A stretch of DNA of 64,000 nucleotides from assembly GCA_963717085.1 (NCBI GenBank), contig CAVQVM010000011.1, positions 310,001 through 374,000 on the forward strand. The letters are read 5' to 3'. Source of the stretch: DASQUK01 sp963717085 (GTDB lineage Bacteria > Actinomycetota > Acidimicrobiia > Acidimicrobiales > VFJN01). A program made the position numbers and the translations under genes. The notes below the pieces were generated by a model. The model had not been told where the DNA came from. It saw only the letters and a list, made by a program, of their open reading frames with translations, and made no database searches. How positions within the stretch are numbered: the first letter of the stretch is position 1; every line of letters begins with the position of its first letter. Below, in pieces: positions 7,965 through 19,094 of the stretch.

Positions 7965-8765
7965 TCAGGCGAGCGGCCGCAGCGTCGAGGCCAGATCGAC
8001 CGCCTCGTCGCGGTCGAGTGCCGACTCGAGGCGGTACGTGACGTCGCCGTCGGTCCAGATGAGCGTGTTGCCGGCCAGCCGGGAGCTGTCGTGGACGAAA
8101 TTGCCGTTCCTGTCGGTGATCACGACCTCGTGGGGCTCGCCCTCGATCCAGTACGCGGCCTGGTCACCAACCCGGACGAGCCGGACGGTCGTACCGCCTG
8201 TCGCCTGCTTCGACATGCCGCCGGCATCGGTCGTCCCCGGCATCGCCGTGAGCAGCAGGCCGATGCCGGAGTCGCCGATCTCCGGTCGCTCGCCGGACGG
8301 CGCCCACACCAGGTTGACGGCGCCGGCGGGCAGGCCGACGAAGGCCCGGGCCGGGTCGCCGGCCTCACTCGGTGCCGCCAAGCGCCAGCCGGCGGCGCCC
8401 GCATGACGGGTCGCCTGGGCCAGCGGGACCGGGGTCCCCAGGTCGTAGGTCCGGCCGGCGGCCGCGGGAACCTCACCCGTATAGGTGATGGTGACGCTCC
8501 CGATGCCGAGCCAGCGGGCAACCGCATGACGGGACGCCGGCGCCACGAGCGTGGCCGCCAGACCCACCAGCAGGGCGGCCGCGGCGGCCACCAGCAGGCG
8601 TCGTGTGCGCGGGCCCGGTCGCCACGGCACGCGGTCCCTCCTCGACGGCGTCCGGGTCGCCCGGATCCGGTCGATCGCGGCCGCGACCGGATCGCTCCGG
8701 GGGATGTCGAGCCGCTCGCCCAGCTCGTTCAGCGCCAGGATGAGGTCGTCGCCGGGGTCAGGCAT
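7965..8765 (-). CDS. membrane protein, probable anti-sigma factor
   Basis: This 266-residue protein has a 55-residue N-terminal cytoplasmic part, one membrane segment (about 57-75, RRLLVAAAAALLVGLAATLV) and an extracytoplasmic domain of about 190 residues that looks like the DUF4367-type domains found behind ECF sigma genes. Its start overlaps the end of the ECF sigma gene by 8 bp, which suggests translational coupling. From the topology and context I infer that it binds and holds the sigma factor. No zinc-binding HxxxCxxC motif is seen. Confidence 0.7.
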   Translation of the reverse strand: MPDPGDDLILALNELGERLDIPRSDPVAAAIDRIRATRTPSRRDRVPWRPGPRTRRLLVAAAAALLVGLAATLVAPASRHAVARWLGIGSVTITYTGEVPAAAGRTYDLGTPVPLAQATRHAGAAGWRLAAPSEAGDPARAFVGLPAGAVNLVWAPSGERPEIGDSGIGLLLTAMPGTTDAGGMSKQATGGTTVRLVRVGDQAAYWIEGEPHEVVITDRNGNFVHDSSRLAGNTLIWTDGDVTYRLESALDRDEAVDLASTLRPLA

Positions 8766-9339
8766 CGCCGGTCCCGCCGATCTCGATCCGCTCCGGCAGC
8801 AGGTCGCGGAGCCTGGCGAGACCCCGCGCCGCCCGGGACTTCACCGTCCCCCGGGGCAACCCCAGCACCGCCGCGGTCTCGGCCTCGTCGAGCCCCACGA
8901 GGTAGCGGCACGCGACCACGTCCCGCTGGGGCGGCGGCAGCCCGGCCAGCGCCGCGCCGACGGTACGCCGGCGGTCGGCGGCGAGGACCGCGGCCTCGGG
9001 CGAGGGGGCCGCCCCGCCCGAGGCCCGGTCCTCTGCGAATCGCAGCTCGTAGTCCGCCCGCCGGCCTGCCGACCGGCGGCGGTTGCGGGCCTCGTTGGCC
9101 ACGATGCGCAAGAGCCAGGGCCGGAAGGCGGCGCCGTCCCGGAACCCGGCCAGCCCGTACCAGGCCTTGACGAAGCCATCCTGCACCGCCTCGTCGGCGT
9201 CGCCTCCGCAACCGCACACCACCTGCGCCAGCCGGCGGGCCGAACCCTCGTGCATGCGCAGCAGCGAGGCGTAGGCGTCCACGTCACCGTCCTTCGCCCG
9301 TCGTGCGAGCTCCCTGTCGTCGGGTGGCCGGCCCACCAC
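8758..9339 (-). CDS. ECF-type RNA polymerase sigma factor
   Basis: This 193-residue protein has sigma region 2 (ADEAVQDGFVKAWYGLAGF then FRPWLLRIVANEARNRRR, about residues 47-89) and region 4 (LPPPQRDVVACRYLVGLDEAETAAVLGL, then GTVKSRAARGLARLR, about 133-177). It lacks regions 1 and 3, as usual for the ECF group. It is the first gene of a two-gene unit with the membrane protein that follows. The C-x-C cluster CGCGG near residue 42 is unusual for this position. Its target promoter is unknown. Confidence 0.92.
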   Translation of the reverse strand: MVGRPPDDRELARRAKDGDVDAYASLLRMHEGSARRLAQVVCGCGGDADEAVQDGFVKAWYGLAGFRDGAAFRPWLLRIVANEARNRRRSAGRRADYELRFAEDRASGGAAPSPEAAVLAADRRRTVGAALAGLPPPQRDVVACRYLVGLDEAETAAVLGLPRGTVKSRAARGLARLRDLLPERIEIGGTGDA

Positions 9340-9351
9340 CGCATCGTTACG

Positions 9352-9996
9352 TCAGAGCGGGACCGGGGCCACCCGCTCGCGGCGCCGGGCCCGGCGGACG
9401 GCCACGGCCCCGCCCACGCTCGCTAGTGCCATCGCACCCGTTGCGCCGATGATCACAGGGGGCCACGGCGGACCGCCGGCGGACTGCGACCCTGACGCCG
9501 GTGGGGTCGCGCGTGAGGATTTGGCTGGCGAGGCGGCGCTAGCCGGAGGCACACCGAGGGCATGGAGCCTGTCGCGCAACGCGATCGGCGCCTTGTACCA
9601 GCCACCGATCGTGGTCCCGTCGAAGATCGGCTGGCCAGCCGCCGTGTGGACCAGCGGACCACCTTCCGCGAGCGGGTAGAGGTCCTGGCGGATCGCGGTC
9701 GTTTCATCGGCGTCGGTCATGAGCTGCCAAGTCACGGTGTAGCGAGGACCGAGTCGCCCGGCCGGTGGCCGCTCCGTGAGCGTTGGCGGCTCCGGCTGAC
9801 CGGGCATGACCTCCCAGAACGCCGTCAGGTCAGGCAACCGCCCGACTTCGACGTCGATCGGGTCGTCTAGTCCGGGACCACTGATGGTGGCCGATTGGAT
9901 TCCTTTGGCCGAGGCTGGTCCTGCGGATGCGATGGCGCCCACCAACGCCAGAGCACACCCGCCCGCCGCTACCCACATCGTGATTCCCCGTCGCAT
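9352..9996 (-). CDS. secreted, C-terminally membrane-anchored protein of unknown function
   Basis: The 214-residue product has a signal peptide (about 1-30, ending ASAGPASA-K), a 125-residue extracellular domain with no motif I recognise (WYKAPIALRDRL near 130), a Ser/Pro/Ala-rich linker, and a C-terminal membrane segment (VIIGATGAMALASVGGAVAV) followed by an Arg-rich tail. The topology is that of a type I surface protein; there is no LPxTG sorting motif. It is transcribed toward the sigma-factor gene with a 12-bp gap and diverges from ctpE. Confidence 0.65.
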   Translation of the reverse strand: MRRGITMWVAAGGCALALVGAIASAGPASAKGIQSATISGPGLDDPIDVEVGRLPDLTAFWEVMPGQPEPPTLTERPPAGRLGPRYTVTWQLMTDADETTAIRQDLYPLAEGGPLVHTAAGQPIFDGTTIGGWYKAPIALRDRLHALGVPPASAASPAKSSRATPPASGSQSAGGPPWPPVIIGATGAMALASVGGAVAVRRARRRERVAPVPL

Positions 9997-10058
9997 GCCC
10001 GTCCTACACCGCGCCCCGGCTCACGGTTCCGTCCTACGCTGCGGGGCAGGAGGACCAG

Positions 10059-12471
10059 GTGCAGCAGGCAGCAGTCGACGCCACTCCTATCCCCCAAGGC
10101 CTGACCGACGCCGAGGTGGCCGAGCGCGTCGAGCAAGGCCGCGTCAACCGGGCACCGGGCGGGACGAGCCGGTCGATGTGGGACATCGTCCGGGCCAACG
10201 TCTTCACCCGCTTCAACGCCATCCTCGGCACGCTGCTCGTGGTCATCCTGACCGTCGGACCGCTGCAGGACGCACTGTTCGGTGTCGTGCTGGTGGCCAA
10301 CACCGGCATCGGCATCTACCAGGAGTGGCGAGCCAAGCGGACCCTCGACCGGTTGTCGCTGCTCACAGCCCCCGCCGTCGCCGTGGCGCGCAACGGCGAA
10401 CGCCGCGAGATCTCGTTGGAGGACGTTGTCGACGACGACGTCGTCGAACTGGGTCAGGGAACCCAGATCGTGGCCGACGGCGAGGTGCTGGCTGCGGACG
10501 CCCTCGAGGTCGACGAGTCGCTGCTGTCGGGCGAGTCGGTGCCCGAGGCCAAGGCGCCGGGCGACGAGGTGCTGTCGGGCAGCTTCGTGACCGCCGGACA
10601 GGGTTGGTACCGCGCCAATCGCATCGGCGCCGAGTCGTACGCCAACCAGCTGGCGTCGGAGGCCAGGCGGTTCTCGTTGGTGCGCTCCGAGCTGCGGCGC
10701 GGCACCGACCGCATCCTGAAGTTCGTCACGTGGCTCATCATCCCCATTGCCATCCTGCTCATCTTCAGCCAGCTCGCCGAGTCGACAGACGACTCGGTCG
10801 GCGACGCCATCCGGGGCACGGTGGCCGGCGTCGGCAGCATGATCCCCGAGGGGCTGGTGCTGCTGACAAGCATCGCCTTCACGGCGAGCGTGTTGCGCCT
10901 CGGCCGGCGCCAGGTGCTGGTGCAGGAGCTCGCCGCCATCGAGGGCCTGGCACGCGTCGACATCGTGTGCACCGACAAGACCGGCACGATCACGGAGCCG
11001 AGCCTCCAGGTTGCCGACGTCCATCCCCTCGACGGCGCCGATGCCCATGAGGCCGAGTCCGCACTGGGGGCCCTGGCGGCCACCGACCCCGAGCCCAACG
11101 CCAGCATGCGGGCGCTCGCCGAGTGCTACGCCTCGCCGGGCTGGACGCCGACGTGGCGCGCCGCGTTCTCGTCCGCCAAGCGCTTCTCGGGGACCGGCTT
11201 CGGCGTGCATGGCGACTGGGTGCTCGGCGCCCCCAACGTGCTGCTGGACGCGGCGACGGGCGACGGCCGCGGCGACGAGAGCGAACGCGACCCGGCGGCG
11301 GCGCTGGTGGACCGGGAGACCCGCCAGGGCCGCCGCGTGCTGCTACTCGCGCGCACGCGGGGTGAGCCCAGCGGCGACGGCCCACCGGCGGGGCAACCCG
11401 TGGCGCTGGTGGTGATCGAGGAGCGCATTCGCGCCAACGCCCGCTCGACGCTCGACTACTTCGCCTCGCAGGACGTGACCGTCAAGGTCGTGTCCGGGGA
11501 TGACCCGCGGACGGTGGGAGCCGTGGCCGCCCGAGTGGGGATCGCCAACGCCGAGTCGGCCCGCGACGCCCGGGAGCTACCGGACGATCCCGACGAACTG
11601 GCCGACATGATGGAAACGACGGGCGTCTTCGGCCGTGTGGGACCGCAGCAGAAGCAGGCGATGGTGCGGGCGTTGCAGGCGCGGGGGCACACGGTCGCCA
11701 TGACCGGGGACGGCGTCAACGACGTGCTGGCTCTCAAGGAGGCCGACCTCGGGGTAGCCATGGGGTCGGGCGCACCGGTGAGCCGGGCCGTCGCCCCGGT
11801 GGTGCTGCTGGACTCGGACTTCGGCAGCCTGCCTCCGGTGTTGGGCGAGGGCCGGCGCGTCATCGCCAACGTCGAACGCGTCGCCAACCTGTTCCTCACC
11901 AAGACCGTATACGCCGCGCTGCTGTGCCTCATCGTGGGCGTGGCCCGGGTGCCATTTCCGTTCCTGCCCCGGCACCTGACGATCGTGAGCAGCCTGACCA
12001 TCGGCATCCCCGCGTTCTTCCTGGCGTTGGCACCCAACGCCCAGCGGGCCAGGCCGGGCTTTGTCGGGCGGGTGCTGCGGTTCGCGGTGCCCGCCGGCAC
12101 CGTCGCCGCCGTCTGCACGATCGCCGCCTACGCGCTGGCGCGCTCGGAGAGCGGCGTCAACCAGACGGAGGCCCGCACGACGGCCACCATCACCTTGTTC
12201 CTGGTGGCCCTATGGGTGCTGGCCATCCTGGCGCGGCCCACCAACCCGTGGCGGGCGGGGCTGGTCATCGCGATGGCGGGCGCCTTCGCGGTCATCATGG
12301 CGGTGCCCGGGTTGCGGGACTTCTTCGCACTCAACCCGCCGCGTGCGGAGCTCGTGCTGTCGGCGATCGGGATCGCCGTCCGCGGGAGGATTTGTCATCG
12401 AGCTCGGCTGGCGCATCAGCGGCTGGGGGCGCTCCCACAACGCCGGCGAGGCCGACAAGACCGGCGATTAG
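10059..12471 (+). CDS. ctpE: CtpE-type cation-transporting P-type ATPase (frameshift near the 3' end)
   Basis: The N-terminus (GLTDAEVAERVEQGRVN, then IVRANVFTRFNAILG) matches the CtpE branch, linked to calcium uptake in mycobacteria. P-type hallmarks are LSGES (actuator), CTDKTGTITEP (phosphorylation Asp, about residue 306), and MTGDGVNDVLALKEADLG (about 547-564), with about ten membrane segments. GTG 10059 follows GCAGGAGGA. One extra base near 12380 shifts the frame; removing a C restores AIGIAVAGGFVIELGWR and a stop at 12471, 12 bp before the next gene. Unrepaired, the frame would run to 13202 inside the GH2 gene, which is not credible. Confidence 0.88.
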
Positions 12472-12483
12472 CCTCCCCCCACC

Positions 12484-14667
12484 ATGCACCTGAGCGACGG
12501 CTGGCGCGCCGCGATCGCCGACGACGACCTCCGGCGCGTCTATCAGGGCGCGGACTTCGACGACCGCGACTGGGAGCCGGTCACGGTGCCGGGCCACTGG
12601 CGGTCGACGGTGGCGTTCGCGGGCAGCGACGGCCCGCTGCTGCACCGCTGCCGCTTCGAGACCGACCGGCCTGGGGAGGGCCGCCGGCGCTGGCTGACCT
12701 TCGACGGACTCTTCTACCAGGGCGACGTGTGGCTCGACGGCGGCTACCTCGGCGACACCGAGGGCTACTTCGTGCCCCACACGTTCGAGGTCACCGAGCA
12801 GTTCCGCGACCGGGCCGAGCACGCGCTGGCGGTGGAGGTGACGTGTGCCCCGGAGCGCGCCAAGACCGCCAAGCGCAACCTCACGGGCGTCTTCCAGCAC
12901 TGGGACTGCCTCGATCCCGCCTGGAACCCCGGCGGCATCTGGCGGCCGGTGCGGCTCAGCGAAACCGGACCGGTCCGGATCTCCCGCCTGCGGGTGCTGT
13001 GCCGCGAGGCCACGCCCGACCGGGCGGTGGTCGCCTTCCGGGCGACCCTGGACAGCGATGTCCGCCGCACGGTGTGCGTGCGCACCGAGCTGGGCGCACT
13101 CGACCACGAGCTGACCCAGCCACTCGCCGCGGGCGTCAACGAGCTCGAGTGGACCGTCACGGCCGAGCGGCCCGAGCTGTGGTGGCCGCGGGCACTGGGT
13201 GACCCGGTCCTCCACGACGTGACCGTCGGCGTTGACGTTCCTGCCGCGGAATCGGTGGCTGGGGCAACCAATTCCGCGGCAGGAATCCGTAGCGACTTCC
13301 GCCGTCTGCGCACGGGGCTGCGGTCGGTCCGGATGCGGAACTGGACGTGCGCGGTGAACGGCGAGCGGCTATTCCTCAAGGGTGCCAATCAGGGGCCGAC
13401 GCGGATGGCCCTGGCGGAGGCGTCGCCCGACGACCTGCGTGGCGACGTCGGGTGGGCGCTCGACGCCGGGCTCGATCTGCTGCGGGTGCACGCGCACGTC
13501 TCGCGTCCCGAGCTGTACGACGCCGCCGACGAGCGAGGACTGCTGCTGTGGCAGGACATGCCGCTCCAGTGGGGCTACGCCGCGGGCGTGCGCCGCGCAG
13601 CGGTGCGCCAGGCACGGGAGGCCGTCGACCTGCTGGGCCACCATCCGTCGATCGCCGTGTGGTGCGGCCACAACGAGCCCATGGCCATCGACCCCGACGC
13701 GGCCGCGGACGGAGACCCCGGCGCCATACGGCGGACCGCCTTTCGGATGGTCCGCGCCCAACAGCTCCCCAGCTGGAACAAGACCGTGCTCGACGGGTCG
13801 ATCAAGCGGGCGCTCGAGAAGGCCGACGTGACCCGCCCGGTCGTGGCCCATTCCGGCGTGGCCCCGCATCTACCCCAGCTCGACGGCACCGACAGCCACC
13901 TCTACTTCGGGTGGTACTGGGGCGACGAGCGCGATCTGCCTGGCTTCGCCCGCACCTTGCCCCGCATGGTGCGCTTCGTGAGCGAGTTCGGCGCCCAAGC
14001 CGTGCCGGCGGCGGACGACAGCGGCGACGGCGCCGCCTTCTGCGAGCCCCAGCGCTGGCCCGACCTCGACTGGGCCCGGCTGCGCGACCGCCACAACCTC
14101 CAGAAGGCACGGTTCGACCGGTACGTGCCCCCGGCCGCCTTTGCCAGCTTCGACGACTGGCGCACCGCAACCCAGCGGTACCAGGCCGAGCTGATCCAGC
14201 GCCAGGTCGAGGTCCTGCGGCGGCTCAAGTACCGGCCGACCGGCGGGTTCGCCCAGTTCTGCCTGGCCGACGGCCACCCCGGGGTCACGTGGTCCGTGCT
14301 CGACCACGAGCGCCGCCCCAAGCTCGGCTACGAGGCCCTGCGCGACGCGTGCCGTCCGGTGATCGTCGTGGCCGACCGGCTGCCCGCGACGGTGGCGCCC
14401 GGGGACGCACTGGCCCTCGACGTGCACGTGGTCTCGGACCTGCGCGTCGCGGTCGACGACGCACGCGTCACCGCCCGGCTGGAATGGCCGGGCGGTCGTC
14501 ATGAATGGCGCTGGAGCGGCGATGTCCCGGCCGACTCCTGCGTCCGGGTCGGGACCCTACAAGCGGTGGTGCCCGAGGCCGACGGCCCGCTCCGCCTCGA
14601 CCTCGAGCTCCACCTGTCCCGCCGGGATGTGATCGTCAATCACTACCGATCGACGATCGCCCGCTGA
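12484..14667 (+). CDS. glycoside hydrolase family 2 protein (beta-mannosidase-like)
   Basis: This 727-residue protein has the GH2 layout: jelly-roll sugar-binding domain (YQGADFDDRDWEPVTVPGHW near 20-40), Ig-like middle and TIM barrel. The acid/base is E398 in WCGHNEPM and the nucleophile E501 in RFVSEFG. FDGLFYQGDVWLDGGYLG (about 78-95) and the overall order resemble beta-mannosidases, which release mannose from the non-reducing end of oligosaccharides. There is no signal peptide, so it acts in the cytoplasm unless exported otherwise. It follows ctpE by 12 bp. A perfect 15-bp inverted repeat is embedded in frame at codons 252-268. Confidence 0.85.
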   Translation: MHLSDGWRAAIADDDLRRVYQGADFDDRDWEPVTVPGHWRSTVAFAGSDGPLLHRCRFETDRPGEGRRRWLTFDGLFYQGDVWLDGGYLGDTEGYFVPHTFEVTEQFRDRAEHALAVEVTCAPERAKTAKRNLTGVFQHWDCLDPAWNPGGIWRPVRLSETGPVRISRLRVLCREATPDRAVVAFRATLDSDVRRTVCVRTELGALDHELTQPLAAGVNELEWTVTAERPELWWPRALGDPVLHDVTVGVDVPAAESVAGATNSAAGIRSDFRRLRTGLRSVRMRNWTCAVNGERLFLKGANQGPTRMALAEASPDDLRGDVGWALDAGLDLLRVHAHVSRPELYDAADERGLLLWQDMPLQWGYAAGVRRAAVRQAREAVDLLGHHPSIAVWCGHNEPMAIDPDAAADGDPGAIRRTAFRMVRAQQLPSWNKTVLDGSIKRALEKADVTRPVVAHSGVAPHLPQLDGTDSHLYFGWYWGDERDLPGFARTLPRMVRFVSEFGAQAVPAADDSGDGAAFCEPQRWPDLDWARLRDRHNLQKARFDRYVPPAAFASFDDWRTATQRYQAELIQRQVEVLRRLKYRPTGGFAQFCLADGHPGVTWSVLDHERRPKLGYEALRDACRPVIVVADRLPATVAPGDALALDVHVVSDLRVAVDDARVTARLEWPGGRHEWRWSGDVPADSCVRVGTLQAVVPEADGPLRLDLELHLSRRDVIVNHYRSTIAR
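13238..13285. repeat. perfect 15-bp inverted repeat inside the GH2 gene
   Basis: TTCCTGCCGCGGAAT (13238-13252) and ATTCCGCGGCAGGAA (13271-13285) pair perfectly around an 18-nt loop. It encodes a low-complexity stretch (VPAAESVAGATNSAAG) between the sandwich domains. Such a long perfect stem in coding DNA suggests an inserted palindromic element or a cis structure. Confidence 0.75.
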
Positions 14668-14670
14668 TCG

Positions 14671-15189
14671 TCACCGCGTCGGCATGTGACGGCTGCCGGG
14701 GACAAACTCGTCACCAGAGCCACCGTTGCCGCTCGAGTTGGCCTCGGCCCGATCCTGCAGCCAGCGCACGTACGCCGGGGTCTTGGTCATCTGGACCGCC
14801 TGGCTGCCCTTGGCCCGATCCTGCTGCTGCTGCACGTAGGACTCGGCCTGGCCCATCTGGGCGGCACGGTTGCCGGCCTCGACCGAGCGCTCGTATTGCT
14901 CGGCCTGCGCCGTGAGCCTGGCGCTCGCCGCCTGGTACGACCGCTGTTGCCGGGTGAGCTCCCCAGCCTTGTTGTTGAGGTGCTGGTCGCTGCCGGCGAC
15001 CGCCGACGGCCGAGCCAGTTCCTCGGCCTGGTTGGCGAGGTGCTGATCGCTCCCGACACCCACGGCGCTGGGCGCCGCGACCCTGACGGCCTCGGTGTCA
15101 TCGCTGTTGCCGCATGCGGCGAGTCCAAGAGCTCCCACGAGGGCGACCGGTGCCGCCCAACGCACTGCCCGCTTGCTGAAGTACGACAT
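14671..15189 (-). CDS. lipoprotein with SDQHL-N-A-E-L repeats, paralogue 1
   Basis: This 172-residue protein has a lipoprotein signal peptide MSYFSKRAVRWAAPVALVG with lipobox LAAC (lipidated C about residue 26). The mature part has repeats of the type GSDQHLANQAEELA and GSDQHLNNKAGELT, then Gln-rich repeats (QQQQDRA, WLQDRAE). It is probably helical and attached to the outer face of the membrane. The start follows GAGGAGGACAGACC. Its first 70 or so residues are identical to the neighbour at 15420-16109. The 3' end lies 3 bp from the convergent GH2 stop. Function unknown. Confidence 0.75.
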   Translation of the reverse strand: MSYFSKRAVRWAAPVALVGALGLAACGNSDDTEAVRVAAPSAVGVGSDQHLANQAEELARPSAVAGSDQHLNNKAGELTRQQRSYQAASARLTAQAEQYERSVEAGNRAAQMGQAESYVQQQQDRAKGSQAVQMTKTPAYVRWLQDRAEANSSGNGGSGDEFVPGSRHMPTR

Positions 15190-15290
15190 TGGTCTGTCCT
15201 CCTCGGTGCCGGGTGACCGCCACCCGACAACCCGACGATGCGCCGCCCAGCCCGACCCTTCCGTCGCACCTGACGCAAGCGTCAGGTGCC
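14976..15290 (-). repeat. long direct repeat, copy A (lipoprotein 5' end and promoter)
   Basis: About 315 bp match 15896-16210 at a constant 920-bp offset, with a single difference seen (15279 G against 16199 C). The repeat covers the lipoprotein signal peptide, the first repeats, the ribosome binding site and the upstream palindrome. Such identity implies a very recent duplication or gene conversion. Confidence 0.9.
15267..15288. promoter_or_regulatory. perfect palindrome upstream of lipoprotein 1
   Basis: CACCTGACGC and GCGTCAGGTG flank AA, giving a perfect 10+10 bp inverted repeat about 80 bp upstream of the ATG. This is the layout of an operator for a dimeric regulator. No candidate regulator gene is adjacent. 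Confidence 0.6.
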
Positions 15291-15357
15291 CTTCGTCACG
15301 CCGCTCTCGATCTCGCCACCTGGCGGTGCGCGACTCCGGGAAGCGATCGACGCGCGC

Positions 15358-15390
15358 GTGACCGCCCGGCCGGAATGGCCGGGCGGTCAC
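15358..15390 (-). terminator. strong hairpin terminator after lipoprotein 2
   Basis: GTGACCGCCCGGCC and GGCCGGGCGGTCAC form a perfect 14-bp stem with a 5-nt loop, 30 bp beyond the stop of the 15420-16109 gene. There is no T-run, common in high-GC actinobacteria. The same sequence with few changes is present at about 14465-14505 inside the GH2 gene, so it appears to be a relic of a duplicated GH2 end. Confidence 0.75.
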
Positions 15391-15419
15391 CACGAATGGA
15401 GCAGGAAGCTCCGTGATCC

Positions 15420-16109
15420 CTACTGCGTCGGCACGTGGTGGCTGCCGGGCAGGAAGTTACGGTTGCTGTCGGCCCGATCCTGCTGCTGGGTCACGTACTG
15501 GTCCGCCTGAGCCATCTGGGCGTCGCGGTTGCCATCGGACTGATCCTGCAGCTGGGTCACGTACCCGTCGGCCAGGGCCGCCTGGGCGGCGCGGTTGCCC
15601 GCCTCGAACACGTTCGGCAGGTTGGCGTCGGAATTGGTGGGCACGTCGACAACGCTGTAGGTGTTCGCCTGGCCCTCGAGATGCGCCGACCACTCGGACC
15701 GCTCGGCCTGCGCCGCGAGCCGCGCCACCTGTGCACGCTGCATCTGCTCGGCCTGGCCGCTCAGCCTGTCCGATGCCGCCCGGTTGGCCCGCTGGCTGGC
15801 GATCTCCGCAGCCTGGTTGTTCAGGTGCTGGTCGCTGCCGACGCTGGCGGCCCGGAACGCCCGCTGCTCTTGAGCGAGCTCCTCGGCCTGGTTGGTGAGG
15901 TGCTGGTCGCTGCCGGCGACCGCCGACGGCCGAGCCAGTTCCTCGGCCTGGTTGGCGAGGTGCTGATCGCTCCCGACACCCACGGCGCTGGGCGCCGCGA
16001 CCCTGACGGCCTCGGTGTCATCGCTGTTGCCGCATGCGGCGAGTCCAAGAGCTCCCACGAGGGCGACCGGTGCCGCCCAACGCACTGCCCGCTTGCTGAA
16101 GTACGACAT
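15420..16109 (-). CDS. lipoprotein with SDQHL-N-A-E-L repeats, paralogue 2
   Basis: This 229-residue protein has the same signal peptide, lipobox LAAC and first repeats as the neighbour at 14671-15189. It has one more GSDQHL-type repeat, a long Ala/Gln/Glu/Arg region with heptad-like spacing, and C-terminal repeats of the form VTQLQDQSDGNRDAQ and VTQQQDRADSNRN. I predict a helical, possibly coiled-coil cell-surface lipoprotein. Both copies end HxPT(R/Q). It has its own copy of the upstream palindrome and a strong terminator. No family is recognised. Confidence 0.75.
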   Translation of the reverse strand: MSYFSKRAVRWAAPVALVGALGLAACGNSDDTEAVRVAAPSAVGVGSDQHLANQAEELARPSAVAGSDQHLTNQAEELAQEQRAFRAASVGSDQHLNNQAAEIASQRANRAASDRLSGQAEQMQRAQVARLAAQAERSEWSAHLEGQANTYSVVDVPTNSDANLPNVFEAGNRAAQAALADGYVTQLQDQSDGNRDAQMAQADQYVTQQQDRADSNRNFLPGSHHVPTQ

Positions 16110-16210
16110 TGGTCTGTCCTCCTCGGTGCCGGGTGACCGCCACCCGACAACCCGACGATGCGCCGCCCAGCCCGACCCTTCCGTCGCACCTGACGCAACC
16201 GTCAGGTGCC
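15896..16210 (-). repeat. long direct repeat, copy B
   Basis: This is the partner of 14976-15290, with the same 315 bp at an offset of 920 bp. Homology stops just upstream of the palindrome and just after the codons for the second SDQHL repeat, so the two proteins share N-termini and promoters but differ downstream. Confidence 0.9.
16187..16208. promoter_or_regulatory. near-perfect palindrome upstream of lipoprotein 2
   Basis: CACCTGACGC and CCGTCAGGTG flank AA. It is the same element as at 15267-15288 with one arm base changed, so 9 of 10 pairs remain. It sits in the region shared with the divergent sdhCAB promoter. Confidence 0.55.
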
Positions 16211-16341
16211 GTTGGTCACTGACGAATGTCACGCCACCGATCGCCCGCAGCGTTGAGGAACGGCAATTGCCATCGGCCAAAGTGGGGGGAGTACGGTCAC
16301 GCCAGATTCGGTTCAGGCGTGTCCCGGAGGCTGATCGAGCG

Positions 16342-17156
16342 ATGCAGACCATGGAGCGGCCCCCCGTCGCCCCCGTGAACCGCCACCCCCGCCGACCGGC
16401 ACCGTGGCCGGTGGAGTTCTATCGCTCGGCGGTCGGCAAGAAGTGGGTGATGGCGCTGACCGGCATCGCGCTCATGGCCTACGTGTTCGCCCACATGTTC
16501 GGGAACTTCAAGCTCTACTTCGGCGCCGAGGACTACAACCACTACAGCGAGTTCCTGCGCGAGCTGCTCGTGCCGCTGCTCCCCCGCACCTGGCTGTTGT
16601 GGCTGCTACGGATCGGCCTGGGCCTGGCCTTCGTGTTCCACATCCACGCCGCGGCCAGCCTCACACTGATGAACCGGCGGGCCCACGCCGAGGGGCGCTA
16701 TGTCTCCAAGCGGGACTGGCAGGCCGCCAACGCCGCCAGTCGCTCGATGCGCTTGACCGGCGTGGTGATCCTGCTGTTCCTGATCTGGCACCTGGCCGAC
16801 CTGACCTGGGGGCCGGTCAACCCCGATTTCGTGCGGGGGGACGTCTACCGCAACCTGGTCGCCAGCTTCGAGCGACCGTGGAGCTCGGCCATCTACATCG
16901 TCGCCAACATCGCCTTGGGCATCCACTTGTTCCACGGGGCGTGGTCGATGTTCCAGAGCCTGGGGCTCAACAACCCCAAGTGGAACTCCTGGCGCCGCGG
17001 CTTCGCCGTGACCTTCGCCGGCGTCGTGATGCTCGGCAACCTCAGCTTCCCCATCGCCGTGCTGACCGGCGCAGTGGACCCCGAAGACAACCCCGACTGC
17101 CGGGTGTCCGGTGACACCATCGAGACCTGCGAGCTGTATGCAGACGAGGGCTCGTG

Positions 17157-17157
<1 letters not shown>
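16342..17157 (+). CDS. sdhC: succinate dehydrogenase cytochrome b subunit
   Basis: This 271-residue integral membrane protein has five hydrophobic segments and is of the b558 type that binds two haems in a single subunit, so no sdhD is expected. Visible features are FYRSAVGKKWVMALTGIAL (about 30-48), candidate haem histidines in YVFAHMFGN, FHIHAAA, IWHLADL and IHLFHGAW, and a short hydrophilic C-terminus. It anchors SdhAB and passes electrons between succinate and quinone. It begins the sdhCAB operon, and its stop overlaps the sdhA start (TGATG). Confidence 0.93.
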
Positions 17158-19077
<1,920 letters not shown>

Positions 19078-19094
19078 TTGGGGAGCGCCTTCAC

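Noticed and set aside
6573..9170. A long plus-strand frame of 865 codons
   Set aside because: It lies antisense to the ATPase, anti-sigma and sigma genes, is His/Gly/Leu-rich as expected from complement of high-GC codons, and has no motif.
10059..13202. A 1047-residue ATPase with a long Arg-rich tail
   Set aside because: The tail is an out-of-frame reading of the GH2 gene. Removing one base near 12380 gives a normal ATPase ending at 12471.
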